Notes: generated by a model from the letters alone, not told the origin. DNA of 55,319 nucleotides from Seonamhaeicola maritimus (GCF_008056315.1 NZ_VRKQ01000020.1:1-55319); one strand, 5' to 3'; shown: positions 46,817-54,631, counted from the stretch's first letter. Numbers and translations: made by a program.

Positions 46817-48511
46817 TCACTCTTTTGAAGAAGGGGGAGGTATTTGCACCTTTACTTCATTAGTGAATTTTCTCCATTCCATTAACAATTCTTTATATTT
46901 TTCAGGTTCAGATTCTTTGAGATCATTAATCTCTGCAAGATCTTGAGATATATTATAAAGTTTAAAATTTTCCTCAAGAAAAGGCCTCATTATGTTCGTG
47001 ATTTTCCAGTCTCCTTTTCTAATCATTGCAAGACTCCCGTGCTCCAAACCGAATACATATTCAGAAGAATGTATTTGGTCAGATTTTCCAGACACAAAAG
47101 GCATCAATGAATTTCCTTTGAGCGGATAAATTTCATTCCCTTCAAATTTTTCTGGATAGACTGCTTGAGCCGCTTCATAAAAAGTAGGAGCTATATCCAT
47201 TAATGTTACAAATTCATCATGAATTTCATTATTCCTTTCAATATTTGGTCCTGTGATAATCATCGGAGCATTGATGCCTCCTTCAGTCGTCAATCCTTTG
47301 TAATGTCGAAATGGTGATGACCCGGCCTCCGCCCATTGAGGGCCATACGAAATAAATGAATTGGGCTGCCCCATAGTTTCGTAATCATCATTAAAGTTTT
47401 CCCTCAGATAGGGTGAAAAATAGGGATCATAATAGAAGTCTTCAGCCGCGGCACCATTGTCAGACATAAACACGATTAATGTATTTTCGAATTGACCAAT
47501 ATCTTTTAGATGCTGTATTATTCTCCCAATATTATAATCAAGATTATCTACCATTCCAGCATACAATTCCATTTTTCTCGATTCTTTTTTCTTTTCATCC
47601 AATGACAAAGAATCCCATGGAATTACTTTTTCATGATTTGGGGGTAACACTGCATCTTTTGGAATCATTCCTGCATTTTTTAGACTTTCAAGACGCCTTT
47701 CTTTTAATTTTTCATACCCATCATCATAGCGTCCCTCATACTTTTTCCAATATTTTTCATCCACTTGCAATGGCCAGTGTGGAGATGTATAAGCTGCAAA
47801 GCCAAAAAACGGTTTTTTATCTTCTTTATTAAGGTCTATGTATTCAATTAGTTTATCCGTATAAAAATCAGTAGAATAGTCCCCATTGTTCCAAGTGGTG
47901 GGTTTTCCATCTTCGAAATATGGAGTGATTGGATCTTCTTTAAAGAGCCCTTGGTCATCATAATGATTTCCAGCTCCTCGAATATTAACAAATGAGCGTT
48001 CGAAACCTTTACTAAAAGGAATAGATAAAGAATCCCTTCCAAGGTGCCATTTTCCTGTCATGTAGGTATGATAACCTGATTTTCTTAAAATTTGTGGTAT
48101 AGTTGCTATTCTGTTGGTAAATTTTCCTTCATAGCCGAATCCATTATTTTGGTTTGATTGTATGCCCATTCCGGCGATGTGGTTGTCATTTCCCGAAAGT
48201 AACATTGCTCTTGTGGGGGCACATAAAGGAGATGTGTGAAATCTACTAAATCGAATACCTAGAGCTGCTAAATTATCAATATTAGGTGTTTCAATATCAC
48301 CCCCATAGCACCCTAAATCTGCATATCCAAGATCATCAGCTACCAATAAAAGTATATTAGGTCGGGGATCTTCTTGAATTTTTTCTTTTGTCTCCGAACA
48401 TGAAATCAAAATACCAATTACTGCCAATAGTAGGAAACCTCGACAGCCAAGAATCCTAATTTTATGATTAATGATTATATTTTTTCTCTTATTGTTCGAA
48501 GCTATTTTCAT
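46817..48511 (-). CDS. Arylsulfatase-like lipoprotein (cassette 5)
   Basis: A 564-residue type I sulfatase. The signature CAPTRAMLLSG (C-x-P-x-R) supplies the cysteine converted to formylglycine; LLLVADDLGYADLGCYGG gives the N-terminal metal-binding Asp pair, TGKWHLGRD the Lys/His pair, and VFMSDNGAA the second metal site. A hydrophobic segment and a lipobox (LISC, about residue 38) suggest outer-membrane anchoring. It desulfates an unknown, possibly algal, substrate. At 1882 bp this is an unusually long cassette. A separate maturase (anaerobic sulfatase-maturating enzyme) would be needed and is not in the window. Confidence 0.88.
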   Translation of the reverse strand: MKIASNNKRKNIIINHKIRILGCRGFLLLAVIGILISCSETKEKIQEDPRPNILLLVADDLGYADLGCYGGDIETPNIDNLAALGIRFSRFHTSPLCAPTRAMLLSGNDNHIAGMGIQSNQNNGFGYEGKFTNRIATIPQILRKSGYHTYMTGKWHLGRDSLSIPFSKGFERSFVNIRGAGNHYDDQGLFKEDPITPYFEDGKPTTWNNGDYSTDFYTDKLIEYIDLNKEDKKPFFGFAAYTSPHWPLQVDEKYWKKYEGRYDDGYEKLKERRLESLKNAGMIPKDAVLPPNHEKVIPWDSLSLDEKKKESRKMELYAGMVDNLDYNIGRIIQHLKDIGQFENTLIVFMSDNGAAAEDFYYDPYFSPYLRENFNDDYETMGQPNSFISYGPQWAEAGSSPFRHYKGLTTEGGINAPMIITGPNIERNNEIHDEFVTLMDIAPTFYEAAQAVYPEKFEGNEIYPLKGNSLMPFVSGKSDQIHSSEYVFGLEHGSLAMIRKGDWKITNIMRPFLEENFKLYNISQDLAEINDLKESEPEKYKELLMEWRKFTNEVKVQIPPPSSKE

Positions 48512-48545
48512 CGCTTGTTGAATTTATCTTAGGTTAATTTACATG

Positions 48546-48747
48546 AAGCACAACGGTCTTGTGTATGAAACGTAGCGTGTAAAAAGACACTAACTTTTCG
48601 GATAAACACAGAGCCGAATTTTTATATTTGTTTTTAATTTTTCTCTTTTTAAAAAGCCAAATTAAAAATTTGGCGGTCTTTCTAAATATACAAAAACCTT
48701 TCAGTTAAGCACTTATTAGCTATGTTTTATACACCGTGTTGTGCATA
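48546..48747 (-). repeat. attC-like site F, enlarged (cassette 4)
   Basis: 202 bp, about 65 bp longer than its relatives. Left arm AAGCACAAC pairs with site E; right arm GTTGTGCATA (48738-48747) is complementary to TATGCACAAC at 49418-49427. The extra length holds a hairpin CCAAATT/AATTTGG (48657-48674). Confidence 0.78.
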
Positions 48748-48753
48748 GTTGTT

Positions 48754-49407
48754 TTAAGTATCAAGTGAAATCTCATTCCATTCAATTTCTTTATAAACTG
48801 TATATTCCAATGCTTTTCTTCTTTCCATTATTATGTCCAAATCAACTCTGTCCGATTGTTTTCCAGTCAAATTATTATTTCGAGCGAACCAATGGGCACG
48901 ATAGAACTTGTCCAACATTTCAAATATTTCTACTTGATTTCTCAATTTGAATTTAGATATAAACTTTTGTGCTGGTTCATTATTTGCAATGTTAGGAATA
49001 AACGAAGCAAGTGAATCTTCCACACCAGTATTTAAAGTCAGATTATTGTGAAGTCCGCCAACCCAAGCAAAAGTCCAAATTGCTTCTACAAACCAATAAA
49101 TATCTATTTGAGTTTGTTCGGGCAATTCCGAATATTCCGTTTCCAAATATTCTAATTCTTCTTTGTTCAAATAGTCTATAAGTCCATTTTCCTCGAGCCA
49201 TTTTTTGATTATGTCTCTTGGTGCTTGAAGGTGTAACTGAAATAATGCAGTTAGAACCATTGTTCTACGAGCAATTTCTTCAGGTTCTCTAAATTCAGGA
49301 TTGTCCAAATAAGGTAAGTGTTCAATAACCTCAATTCCAGAAGAACGCAAATACTTTGTATTCCTATCTTTTATTTTTTCTGGTTTAATTTTCTTTTGGA
49401 ACCACAT
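48754..49407 (-). CDS. DUF4272 domain protein (cassette 4)
   Basis: A 217-residue soluble protein. After KDRNTKYLRSSGIEV and EIARRTMVLTALFQLHL come DIYWFVEAIWTFAWVGGLH and YRAHWFARNNNLTGK, features of DUF4272. Role unknown. The ATG at 49407 is used; an in-frame TTG at 49416 next to the recombination arm is an alternative that adds three residues. Confidence 0.75.
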   Translation of the reverse strand: MWFQKKIKPEKIKDRNTKYLRSSGIEVIEHLPYLDNPEFREPEEIARRTMVLTALFQLHLQAPRDIIKKWLEENGLIDYLNKEELEYLETEYSELPEQTQIDIYWFVEAIWTFAWVGGLHNNLTLNTGVEDSLASFIPNIANNEPAQKFISKFKLRNQVEIFEMLDKFYRAHWFARNNNLTGKQSDRVDLDIIMERRKALEYTVYKEIEWNEISLDT

Positions 49408-49417
49408 TTTCTTCAAT

Positions 49418-49557
49418 TATGCACAACGTGTTTGTGTATGATTTCGTTGCGTATTTCAGCAACTAAAATAGCAAAAAGAAACGAGCCAGAGGGAAATCCG
49501 CAGGATTTTCCGAGTAGACACAAAACCAGCAATGAATTATACACGTTGTTGGCTGTA
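49418..49557 (-). repeat. attC-like site G (cassette 3)
   Basis: 140 bp. Left arm TATGCACAAC pairs with site F; right arm GTTGGCTGTA (49548-49557) is complementary to TACAGCCAAC at 51851-51860, across the two-gene AbiL-like unit. Contains hairpin GGAAATCC/GGATTTTCC. Confidence 0.85.
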
Positions 49558-49636
49558 TGTTTTATATAAAATATGTTAAACCGTTCTTTTATGTTGGTAA
49601 TATGTATTATATTTACATATATTTAAAATAAAAAAC

Positions 49637-50953
49637 ATGATAATAGATTTTTCTGTAGAAAACTTTAGATCATTTAGTAACAAGGAAGTTTTTTCAATGA
49701 TTCCAGATTCAGGACGGAGTAAAACTGATAATATTCAATCAATAGATTTAGTCGAAGGAACAGGAATAGAGTTACTTAAATCTGCTGTAGTTTATGGAGC
49801 AAATGGAAGCGGGAAATCCAATTTTATTAAAGCTTTGTATGCTATGAAATGGTTTGTTACTAATTCGATGGATTTTAAGGTTGATGACCCAATTCGTTGT
49901 TATGAGCCTTTTGAGTTAGATGTGGATTTTAAAGATGATTCAACAAAATTGGAGATGACCTTTATATTTGAGAATACAAGGTATCAATATCAAATCTCTT
50001 ATAAGAAGGATGTTGTTTTATTTGAGAGCTTAGATTTTTACCTTTCTAACCAGCCAGCTAATTTATTTAAGAGAGATAATTCCAAAAGCAACAATAACGA
50101 GGATTTCACCGAAGTTTCATTAGGAAAAAAATTAAAAGATAAAAAAATACCAAAAAAAGTATTTCGTAATCAACTGTATCTTTCCAAATTTGGTTCAGAT
50201 TATCCTCATGATCATTTAACAAAGATTTATAAATATTTTTCCGAAATGGAAATTTGGAATGCACTTGATAAAAGAGATGTCAATAAATTGAGTAGAGAAA
50301 TATCAAAAAAAATTGCAAAGCCAGAGAATATTGATTTTAGTAATAGATTGAGTGAGTTAGTAAGGATTGCAGATATAAAAATTGAGTCAATTTTCGCAAA
50401 AGAATTGAGTGAAGATGATTTTAATTTACCAGATGAAATATCTGAAAAGATTAGAACAAGGTTTTATGAAGACAATAAATTAAGAACCTTTGCTAAACAT
50501 GCAATTTATAAGAATGAAGAAAGGGTTGGTTTTGAAGATTTTGATATGAATTTGCAGGAATCAAGAGGTACAAAGGTTCTTTTTGCCTTAGGAGGAATTA
50601 TTTTAGATGCTTTGGATAATGGAGGAATTGTAATATTTGATGAATTAGATAATAGCCTACATCCTAAATTATGTAAATTTCTTATAAGATTGTTTAATAA
50701 TCCAATAAGCAACCCATTAAGTGCACAATTAATTTTTGCTACTCATGAAGTTACACTTCTCGATAAGGAAACATTTAGAAAGGATCAAATATGGTTTACA
50801 GAAAAGAATAAATATGGGAGAACAGAATTATTTTCTGCAAAACATATTGAAGGGTTAAGAGACGATACAAATTTTGAATTATGGTATCGAACAGGGAAAT
50901 TTGGTGGAAATCCAAAAATTAAGGAGGTTGAATTTATATTTGGAAATGAGTAA
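49637..50953 (+). CDS. AbiLi/RloA-like AAA ATPase (cassette 3)
   Basis: A 438-residue ABC/AAA_21-type ATPase. It has the FSVENFRSFSNKEVFSM start typical of these proteins, Walker A YGANGSGKSNF (~residue 56), a signature-like region around NLQESRGTKVLFALGG, Walker B GIVIFDELDNSLHP and a C-terminal LIFATHEVTLLD. Paired with an overlapping RloB-like gene, this matches the AbiL (AbiLi-AbiLii) abortive-infection system, in which the ATPase is thought to sense infection. It runs opposite to all other cassette genes and therefore needs its own promoter. Confidence 0.85.
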   Translation: MIIDFSVENFRSFSNKEVFSMIPDSGRSKTDNIQSIDLVEGTGIELLKSAVVYGANGSGKSNFIKALYAMKWFVTNSMDFKVDDPIRCYEPFELDVDFKDDSTKLEMTFIFENTRYQYQISYKKDVVLFESLDFYLSNQPANLFKRDNSKSNNNEDFTEVSLGKKLKDKKIPKKVFRNQLYLSKFGSDYPHDHLTKIYKYFSEMEIWNALDKRDVNKLSREISKKIAKPENIDFSNRLSELVRIADIKIESIFAKELSEDDFNLPDEISEKIRTRFYEDNKLRTFAKHAIYKNEERVGFEDFDMNLQESRGTKVLFALGGIILDALDNGGIVIFDELDNSLHPKLCKFLIRLFNNPISNPLSAQLIFATHEVTLLDKETFRKDQIWFTEKNKYGRTELFSAKHIEGLRDDTNFELWYRTGKFGGNPKIKEVEFIFGNE

Positions 50954-51842
50954 GAAAAGAAAACCTTTTAGAACTATTTTTATTGCATGCGAAGGTAAAA
51001 ATACTGAACCTATTTATTTTGAGAGGATTAAAGAGGAAGTTGAAGACAATAATGAATATGCCATAACTATTTATCCTGATAGAAGCGATGATAGTCACAA
51101 AAGCGATCCAATTGGACTAATTTGTGAGGCTCAGAAAAACATTAATAATTATGATGAAGTTTGGGCAGTGTTTGATAAGGATGGTTATACAAAGCATAAA
51201 GAAGCTGTTGAATTAGCAGAGAAAGAGATTAAGGGTAAAAAGGTTAATATAGCTTTTTCTAGTATTTCATTTGAGCATTGGATTCTATTACATTTTGAGC
51301 GGTCGGATTATGCATTTCCAAAATCAGCAAATATAATTCTTGAGAAATTTCAAGATAATGAAAAGTATTATTATGAATATGATAAAAAAGCTAATATAGA
51401 TATCTATCCAAAAATTAAGTCAATGACTTTGAATGCTATTGAAAATGCAGCTTGGTTACGTAATATTCAAAGTGAAAACCTTAAAACTATTCCTCCATTT
51501 GAGGTAAATCCATATACAGACGTTGATGTATTGATTAAAAGATTATTGTCAATTAGCGAAGATATTATTTTTGTTAAAGTTGATAGTGAACTAAATATTA
51601 AGAATTGTCATTTTACATTTCAGATAGAAGAAGAAAATTTGAGTCTTAAATTAAGAAATAATCAAAATATTAGTTTAGTTACTAATGAAATCTCATTTTT
51701 TAAAAAAGAAGAAGATACAATTACGGAAATAAATATTCCAAATCAACAATTGACTCCTAATAAAAATTTGCTAATTGATTTAGCACAAGAGAAGTTCATT
51801 ATCGTCAAATTCCGAAACGTAAAATTGATTTATGAATCTTGA
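50946..51842 (+). CDS. AbiLii/RloB-like protein (cassette 3)
   Basis: A 298-residue protein of the RloB family: KRKPFRTIFIACEGKNTEPI near the start, DEVWAVFDKDGY and FEHWILLHFER in the middle, together a Toprim-like set of acidic motifs. The C-terminal ~100 residues are specific to this copy. The start at 50946 overlaps the ATPase stop by 8 bp (50946-50953), so the pair is translationally coupled. Predicted effector of a phage-defence module; nuclease activity is inference. Confidence 0.85.
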   Translation: MSKKRKPFRTIFIACEGKNTEPIYFERIKEEVEDNNEYAITIYPDRSDDSHKSDPIGLICEAQKNINNYDEVWAVFDKDGYTKHKEAVELAEKEIKGKKVNIAFSSISFEHWILLHFERSDYAFPKSANIILEKFQDNEKYYYEYDKKANIDIYPKIKSMTLNAIENAAWLRNIQSENLKTIPPFEVNPYTDVDVLIKRLLSISEDIIFVKVDSELNIKNCHFTFQIEEENLSLKLRNNQNISLVTNEISFFKKEEDTITEINIPNQQLTPNKNLLIDLAQEKFIIVKFRNVKLIYES

Positions 51843-51850
51843 TTGAAAAT

Positions 51851-51987
51851 TACAGCCAACGTTGTTGTATATGGTTTGTTGCGTGGTTTAGCACGTAATT
51901 TAGCAAATAAAAACCGAATAGAAAATCCGCGAGGATTTTCGTAAGTAGGCTAGAACTAGCAATAAATTATATACGGTGTTACCACAC
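51851..51987 (-). repeat. attC-like site H (cassette 2)
   Basis: 137 bp. Left arm TACAGCCAAC pairs with site G; right arm GTTACCACAC (51978-51987) is complementary to GTGTGGTAAC at 52696-52705. Shares the GAAAATCCGCGAGGATTTTC hairpin with site D exactly. Confidence 0.85.
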
Positions 51988-51991
51988 GTTT

Positions 51992-52693
51992 TTATTCTGC
52001 TATTTTTAATTCAGTCAGTAATTGTTCATTCGAAAATCCAGAACAACTGTCGTCTTGAAAATTAATTTTTTCAATTCCATTGTCAAGATTATAACTAATT
52101 CCGAAATTACAAGAATTGTCAGCATTTTGCATTAAATTCAGTTTACGCTCAAATAAAGCTATTCTGTCCATAACGGATTCCGTTATTTTTATTTTTCCAC
52201 GCTTTATTCTTTTTCCGTTTTTGTAATATTTATATTTTAAAAATCCGTTTTTAGGTTTTAAAGTCAGTTCATCAGATTCAAAAGTCTGATGCCCCCAAGT
52301 TGAGTTTAAAACCCAGCTTTGGTCGTTTTGGATTGATTCTTTTATTAGAGATTTCTTTTCATAATCTTTGAATTTATTTACACAGATTTTTATTTCATTC
52401 AGTTCCTTTGCGTTTGTGAAAGTTGTGTCGATTATCTGTCCAAAAATATTCGTGTATTCTATTTTTATAATGTCCGAATTATTGAGTAAAATCTTCTTTT
52501 GATTATTCCAATATTTTTCTTCTTGTTCAAATTTTTGTTCAGTTAGAATTTTCGGTTTAGCTCTATCCAATAAAAACATTGTAAATCCATTTTCTTGACT
52601 ACAATCATTCGCAACTAATTCAATTCTGTTTTGGGCAAACGAAAAGAATGAATTCAAAACTAAAATTGTCGATATGAAAAGCGTTTTTCTCAA
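51992..52693 (-). CDS. Exported protein of unknown function, TTG start (cassette 2)
   Basis: A 233-residue protein with a signal peptide (MRKTLFISTILVLNSFFSFA) and a mature part with few recognisable features (NNSDIIKIEYTNIFGQIIDT, INFQDDSCSGFSNEQLL). The start codon is TTG at 52693, only two bases after the recombination arm; no ATG lies nearby. The same TTGAGA context starts the cassette 1 gene. Function unknown. Confidence 0.65.
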   Translation of the reverse strand: MRKTLFISTILVLNSFFSFAQNRIELVANDCSQENGFTMFLLDRAKPKILTEQKFEQEEKYWNNQKKILLNNSDIIKIEYTNIFGQIIDTTFTNAKELNEIKICVNKFKDYEKKSLIKESIQNDQSWVLNSTWGHQTFESDELTLKPKNGFLKYKYYKNGKRIKRGKIKITESVMDRIALFERKLNLMQNADNSCNFGISYNLDNGIEKINFQDDSCSGFSNEQLLTELKIAE

Positions 52694-52695
52694 AT

Positions 52696-52833
52696 GTGTG
52701 GTAACGTGTTTGTGTATGATTAGTTGCGGGAAAGGACGCGAGTCATTTTCCGCCGTAAACGAAAGATAATTAATAAGATTGAATTTCCGAGAGGAAATTC
52801 AGCCGCAATTAATTATACACGGTGTTACCACAC
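52696..52833 (-). repeat. attC-like site I (cassette 1)
   Basis: 138 bp. Left arm GTGTGGTAAC pairs with site H; right arm GTTACCACAC (52824-52833) is complementary to GTGTGGTAAC at 53366-53375 at the attI-like junction. The arms of cassettes 1 and 2 are identical. Confidence 0.85.
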
Positions 52834-52838
52834 GTTTT

Positions 52839-53363
52839 TTAAATTCCATTCCCTTTAATCATAACTAAAATTATCGTTATTGAAATTCCGATAACAGAAG
52901 CTATAATATTCTTATTAATCAATTCCGATTTTTTAATTCCATAAACGAGATTACTTATTTTCTTTTTATTCATTAGTATGATAATCAGAAGTATGAGTAA
53001 GATTCCGATAATATTTAGAATAATCAGAGTATTATCTGTCAAGTCAATTTGAGTTGCAGGAAAAGCTAAATTTGTAATCAAAAAATAGAAATAGGATTGA
53101 ATTAAAATCCAACCAATTTTTTTATTAGTGAAAACTCCAATAATTGGAATTAATAAGATTAGAGAAGGTCTTAAGTAATAGTTATTTGTAGCAATCAGAA
53201 AATATTCAGTTAGTCTGTCCGCATTCCAGTCTCCGACAGCAAAGTAATGGTCAGTTATATTCGAAATTCCATAAATCAATGAAAAGATAAATAAGCAAAA
53301 TATGGATAGCTTAATTATTAAAATCAGGTAATTCTCTCTTATATGTTCTGCGGTTATTCTCAA
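52839..53363 (-). CDS. Multi-spanning membrane protein, TTG start (cassette 1)
   Basis: A 174-residue protein with about five hydrophobic helices (LIIKLSIFCLFIFSLIYGIS, PSLILLIPIIGVF, WILIQSYFYFLITNL, LIILNIIGILLILLIIILM, IIASVIGISITIILVMI). The frame stays open to an ATG at 53462 outside the cassette, but the part between 53364 and 53462 translates the recombination arm and the region next to the recombinase. I therefore place the cassette gene start at the TTG at 53363, as in cassette 2. Translation from 53462 remains possible and would make a fused leader. Function unknown. Confidence 0.6.
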   Translation of the reverse strand: MRITAEHIRENYLILIIKLSIFCLFIFSLIYGISNITDHYFAVGDWNADRLTEYFLIATNNYYLRPSLILLIPIIGVFTNKKIGWILIQSYFYFLITNLAFPATQIDLTDNTLIILNIIGILLILLIIILMNKKKISNLVYGIKKSELINKNIIASVIGISITIILVMIKGNGI

Positions 53364-53365
53364 AT

Positions 53366-53500
53366 GTGTGGTAACTTGTTTATATGGATGATTGAACACC
53401 TTGTAATATTCCAAAATGGAGGGATAAGGATGCTTTTTTGCTATATTTTCTATCCATATCATTTACAATTGTCAAATCCATCACTAATATAGTTACTTTC
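53366..53500 (-). other. attI-like junction between recombinase and first cassette
   Basis: GTGTGGTAAC (53366-53375) is the outer arm of cassette 1. The DNA beyond it, TTGTTTATATGGATGATTG, resembles one half of the attC-like stem (GTGTTTGTGTATGATTAG) but has no opposite half. On the minus strand the crossover reads ATAAACAAG/TTACC, similar to the AACAAAG/TT core of class 1 attI. A leader ORF (ATG at 53462) runs through it into cassette 1. Confidence 0.6.
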
Positions 53501-54631
53501 TTACAAAGAATCGAAAGGGTTTTTAATATCTTTTAAACTTGTTGTTGAAACATGGGTGTAAATCATTGTTGTTTTAGGACTATTATGCCCTAATAGGTCT
53601 TGTATGTACCTAATATCAGTGCCACTTTCTAAAAGATGAGTTGCAAAACTATGGCGCAAAGTATGTAGAGTTGCATATTTTTTTATTCCAGCCTTTAACA
53701 ATGACTTTTTTAACACTTGTCGTGCACTAACTTGTGAATATTGTTCACTATCTCGTCCTTCAAATAAATAATATTTAGGACTATAATGGTTTAGGTAAGT
53801 CTCAAGTAAAGGTATTAAGCCCTGTGAGAGTAATGTATATCTATCTTTTCTTCCTTTGGCTGACTTTATATGAATAAGACCTCTCTCAAAATCAATGTCT
53901 TTAGGCCTTAAACTCAATGCTTCACCAATGCGTAGCCCAGCAGAATATACAAGGCTTAGTAGCGTTTTGTGTTTTAGGTTTTTGGTAACATGAAATAAGG
54001 TCTTTATTTCATCCTTACTCATAACATTGGGTAGTTTTTTATCTTTATCGGGACGTTTAATGTGCATATCATCAATTTCAATACCCTTGAAATCAATATA
54101 ATGTTTAATACCGCTAATACACTGGTTTTGGTAAGACACAGATTTTTGTGTATTAACTATAAAATCATAATTAAATTGTTCAATGCTTCTGGCGGTAATC
54201 TTAAGTATGTTTTTTACTTGGATGTAACGTAAAAACAAAGCGGTAACTTCCACATAAGTATCAACGGTATTATTACTAAAACGCTTTTGTTCTAACCACT
54301 TTCTAAATTGTATGGTTTCAACCTTTTTTGTAGTAATTAATGGCGGTAATTTAATTGTTATTTTAGGTTTCTTTAATACTGCAAATTCATTTGGAGTAGG
54401 AACAGTTTTAAAGGCTTCGTAATTAACATACCAACCTTGTTTTCTGAAATATAAAAATAGCTCATTGATTGCCTTTTTATAATAAACTAGGTAAAATGTT
54501 TTATAAGTTTTACTCCAATTAACTCCAGGAAATGCCTTTACATAGTCTAAGACCGTTTGATCATTTTCACAAACAATATTAATATACTTTGATTTATTAT
54601 GCCACAAAGGCTTTAATGTAATGGTTAACAT
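53501..54631 (-). CDS. Tyrosine recombinase, candidate cassette integrase
   Basis: A 376-residue protein. Residues 1-~85 form an unusual N-terminal domain with VLDYVKAFPGVNWSKTYKTF. Residues ~105-195 are the SAM-like core-binding domain. The catalytic domain shows the R-K-H-R-H-Y set: SAGLRIGEAL, SAKGRKDRYTLL, LHTLRHSFATHLLESG, LLGHNSPKTT and MIYTHV. The end, TTMIYTHVSTTSLKDIKNPF, is strikingly like IntI1, but the ~35-residue insertion found in IntI between the Lys and HxxR motifs is absent, so the core is Xer-like. Its 3' end, not its 5' end, faces the array, the orientation seen in inverted integrons such as that of Treponema denticola. Confidence 0.85.
   Translation of the reverse strand: MLTITLKPLWHNKSKYINIVCENDQTVLDYVKAFPGVNWSKTYKTFYLVYYKKAINELFLYFRKQGWYVNYEAFKTVPTPNEFAVLKKPKITIKLPPLITTKKVETIQFRKWLEQKRFSNNTVDTYVEVTALFLRYIQVKNILKITARSIEQFNYDFIVNTQKSVSYQNQCISGIKHYIDFKGIEIDDMHIKRPDKDKKLPNVMSKDEIKTLFHVTKNLKHKTLLSLVYSAGLRIGEALSLRPKDIDFERGLIHIKSAKGRKDRYTLLSQGLIPLLETYLNHYSPKYYLFEGRDSEQYSQVSARQVLKKSLLKAGIKKYATLHTLRHSFATHLLESGTDIRYIQDLLGHNSPKTTMIYTHVSTTSLKDIKNPFDSL

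Larger units (their letters stand above)
42825..53374 (-). mobile_element. Integron-like gene-cassette array (nine complete cassettes)
   Basis: Ten boundaries carry the same AAC/GTT core: 42825, 44062, 44981, 45817, 46672, 48554, 49427, 51860, 52705 and 53375. They divide the DNA into nine units of 1237, 919, 836, 855, 1882, 873, 2433, 845 and 670 bp. Each unit starts (minus-strand sense) with TT plus a unit-specific sequence and, after its gene, carries the exact complement of that sequence at the start of a ~137-bp imperfect palindrome. This is the arrangement of integron cassettes with attC sites. All genes read away from the recombinase except the two in the 2433-bp unit. Confidence 0.82.

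Noticed and set aside
47479-47832. 117-codon plus-strand frame inside the sulfatase gene
   Set aside because: Antisense shadow of a clear sulfatase with full catalytic motifs; low-complexity F/L/H-rich product without features.
42817-53375. Repeats of the 42.8-53.4 kb region as a CRISPR array or as ordinary MITE insertions
   Set aside because: Spacing is gene-sized and copies are degenerate, so not CRISPR. In MITEs the two ends of one copy match and are constant; here the ends of one copy differ and instead match the far end of the neighbouring copy across each gene.
53364-53462. Upstream ATG as the true start of the cassette 1 membrane protein
   Set aside because: The extra residues translate the recombination arm and non-cassette DNA; kept only as a possible leader ORF.
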